Part shown: positions 5,447-6,462 of the stretch, in pieces
Layout: the number at the start of each line of letters is the position of its first letter
How positions within the stretch are numbered: position 1 is the stretch's first letter
From: Clostridiales bacterium UBA4696
Lineage (GTDB): Bacteria > Bacillota > Clostridia > Oscillospirales > Oscillospiraceae
Length of the DNA: 6,462 nucleotides
Assembly (NCBI GenBank): GCA_002404795.1
Contig: DHKK01000145.1
Span: forward strand, 4,837 to 11,298
Direction: 5' to 3'
Position numbers and translations under genes: made by a program
Notes under the pieces: model-generated
The model's database searches: none
Told to the model about the DNA's origin: nothing
What the model saw: only the letters and a program-made list of their open reading frames with translations

Positions 5447-6462
5447 ATGGACGATCCGAAGGTCTGCCTGCGCCGGGGCGAGGAAGCCGGTGTGCTGAAG
5501 GGGCAGAAGCTGATCTATGACAACGAGCTGGACTGGGCGGACGATATCTGCACCGACGGCTGCGTCGTCGACGTGCTGGACAGCCGCCAGCGCTTCGTGG
5601 CCCGCGGGTTCTTTAACGCCCGGTCGAAGCTGACCGTCCGCGTGCTCACGCGCCGGGCGGAGGAGACGATCGACCGTGACTTTTTCGCCCGCCGCATCCG
5701 TGCGGCGTGGCAGACGCGGCAGACGCTGGGCTTTTCCGACTCGTGCCGGGTGGTCTTCGGCGAGTCGGACGGGCTGCCGGGGCTGACTGTCGATAAATTT
5801 GCCGACTGCCTGTCGTTCCAGATCGCCTGCCTCGGTCTCGAGCAGTGGAAACAAACGCTGGTGGAGATCCTCGCGGAGATCTTTGCCCCGCGCGGGATCT
5901 ATGAGCGGGACGATCTGCCCGTGCGCGAAAAAGAGGGGCTGCCGCAGATCAAGGCCTGCGTCTACGGCACGGTCCCGGAGGAACTCATCATCCGGGAGCA
6001 CGACGCGCGGATGCTCGTCTGCATCGAAAACGGGCAGAAGACCGGCCATTTTCTTGACCAGCAGGAAAACCGCGGGCGGCTGAAGCCCTACGCGCCCGGG
6101 CAGGATGTGCTCGACCTTTGCTGCTGCACCGGCGGCTTTTCCATCCATGCCGCGCTCTACGGCGCGGCGTCGGTCGAGGCCGTGGATGTGTCGGAGGAGG
6201 CGCTGGCCCTCGTGCGGCGCAATGCAGTGCTCAACGGCGTGGCCGACCGGGTCACGACGACCTGCGCGAACGTCTTTGACCTTGCCCGGCAGTATGCTGC
6301 CGAAGGACGGCAGTATGGGCTCGTCATCTGCGACCCGCCCGCCTTCGCCAAGAGCCGCAAGGTGCTCAAAAGCGCCTACCGCGGGTATAAGGAGCTCAAT
6401 CTGCAGTGCATGAAGCTCGTGCGCCCGGGCGGCTTCCTCGTCTCCTGCTCGTGCAGCCAGTT
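5447..6462 (+). CDS. Class I SAM-dependent rRNA methyltransferase, RlmI/YwbD-like (3' truncated by window)
   Basis: Members of this family (COG1092; E. coli RlmI makes m5C1962 in 23S rRNA) methylate large-subunit rRNA. The 338 residues seen include an N-terminal PUA-like RNA-binding region (about 1-75), a central domain with ESDGLPGLTVDKF (106-118) and ENGQKTGHFLDQQENR (194-209), and a Rossmann methyltransferase domain with SAM motif I VLDLCCCTGGFS (221-232), acidic D247 in VEAVDVS (243-249), motif IV DPPAFAKS (296-303) and SCSCS (333-337), which holds candidate catalytic cysteines. The reading frame is open at the window edge; RlmI-like proteins run to about 390-400 residues, so roughly the last 50-60 are missing. 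AGGAGG (5437-5442) overlaps the phosphoesterase stop codon and lies four bases from the ATG, a rather short spacing. It is eight bases downstream of the previous gene and probably co-transcribed. The exact rRNA target is not shown by sequence. Confidence 0.93.
   Translation, partial: MDDPKVCLRRGEEAGVLKGQKLIYDNELDWADDICTDGCVVDVLDSRQRFVARGFFNARSKLTVRVLTRRAEETIDRDFFARRIRAAWQTRQTLGFSDSCRVVFGESDGLPGLTVDKFADCLSFQIACLGLEQWKQTLVEILAEIFAPRGIYERDDLPVREKEGLPQIKACVYGTVPEELIIREHDARMLVCIENGQKTGHFLDQQENRGRLKPYAPGQDVLDLCCCTGGFSIHAALYGAASVEAVDVSEEALALVRRNAVLNGVADRVTTTCANVFDLARQYAAEGRQYGLVICDPPAFAKSRKVLKSAYRGYKELNLQCMKLVRPGGFLVSCSCSQ

Overview
The window is GC-rich, densely coded bacterial DNA with all genes on the + strand. 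Gene order (dnaX, ybaB, recR), strong AGGAGG-type ribosome binding sites, GC-heavy codon use and a palindromic intergenic repeat of a type I recall from gut Clostridia together suggest a high-GC member of the Clostridia, such as an Oscillospiraceae/Oscillibacter-like lineage. The taxonomic call is an inference from style and context, not from a marker gene.

Layout. Positions 1-139 hold a non-coding, dyad-symmetric repeat made of four GC-rich hairpins around a central CAAATTTG; its last hairpin plus T6 looks like an intrinsic terminator for whatever lies upstream. A promoter with a perfect TATAAT (194-199) then drives dnaX (226-1854), ybaB (1882-2232) and recR (2232-2831), the conserved replication/recombination cluster: clamp-loader subunit, nucleoid-associated protein and recombination mediator. 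ybaB and recR overlap by one base.

A 70-base gap with a strong hairpin but no U-tract separates recR from a second set: a 649-residue protein joining a ParB-like N-terminal domain to a BMP/PnrA-type nucleoside-binding domain with no export signal (2902-4851), a small calcineurin-like metallophosphoesterase (4848-5438, overlapping by 4 bases) and a class I SAM-dependent RNA methyltransferase of the RlmI/YwbD type (5447 to the window end, truncated there). The spacing suggests one transcription unit, possibly continuous with the dnaX cluster.

The most unusual item is the ParB-like/BMP fusion and its tight translational coupling to the phosphoesterase. It looks like a cytosolic ligand-sensing protein rather than a transporter component. 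The rest of the window is ordinary housekeeping DNA.
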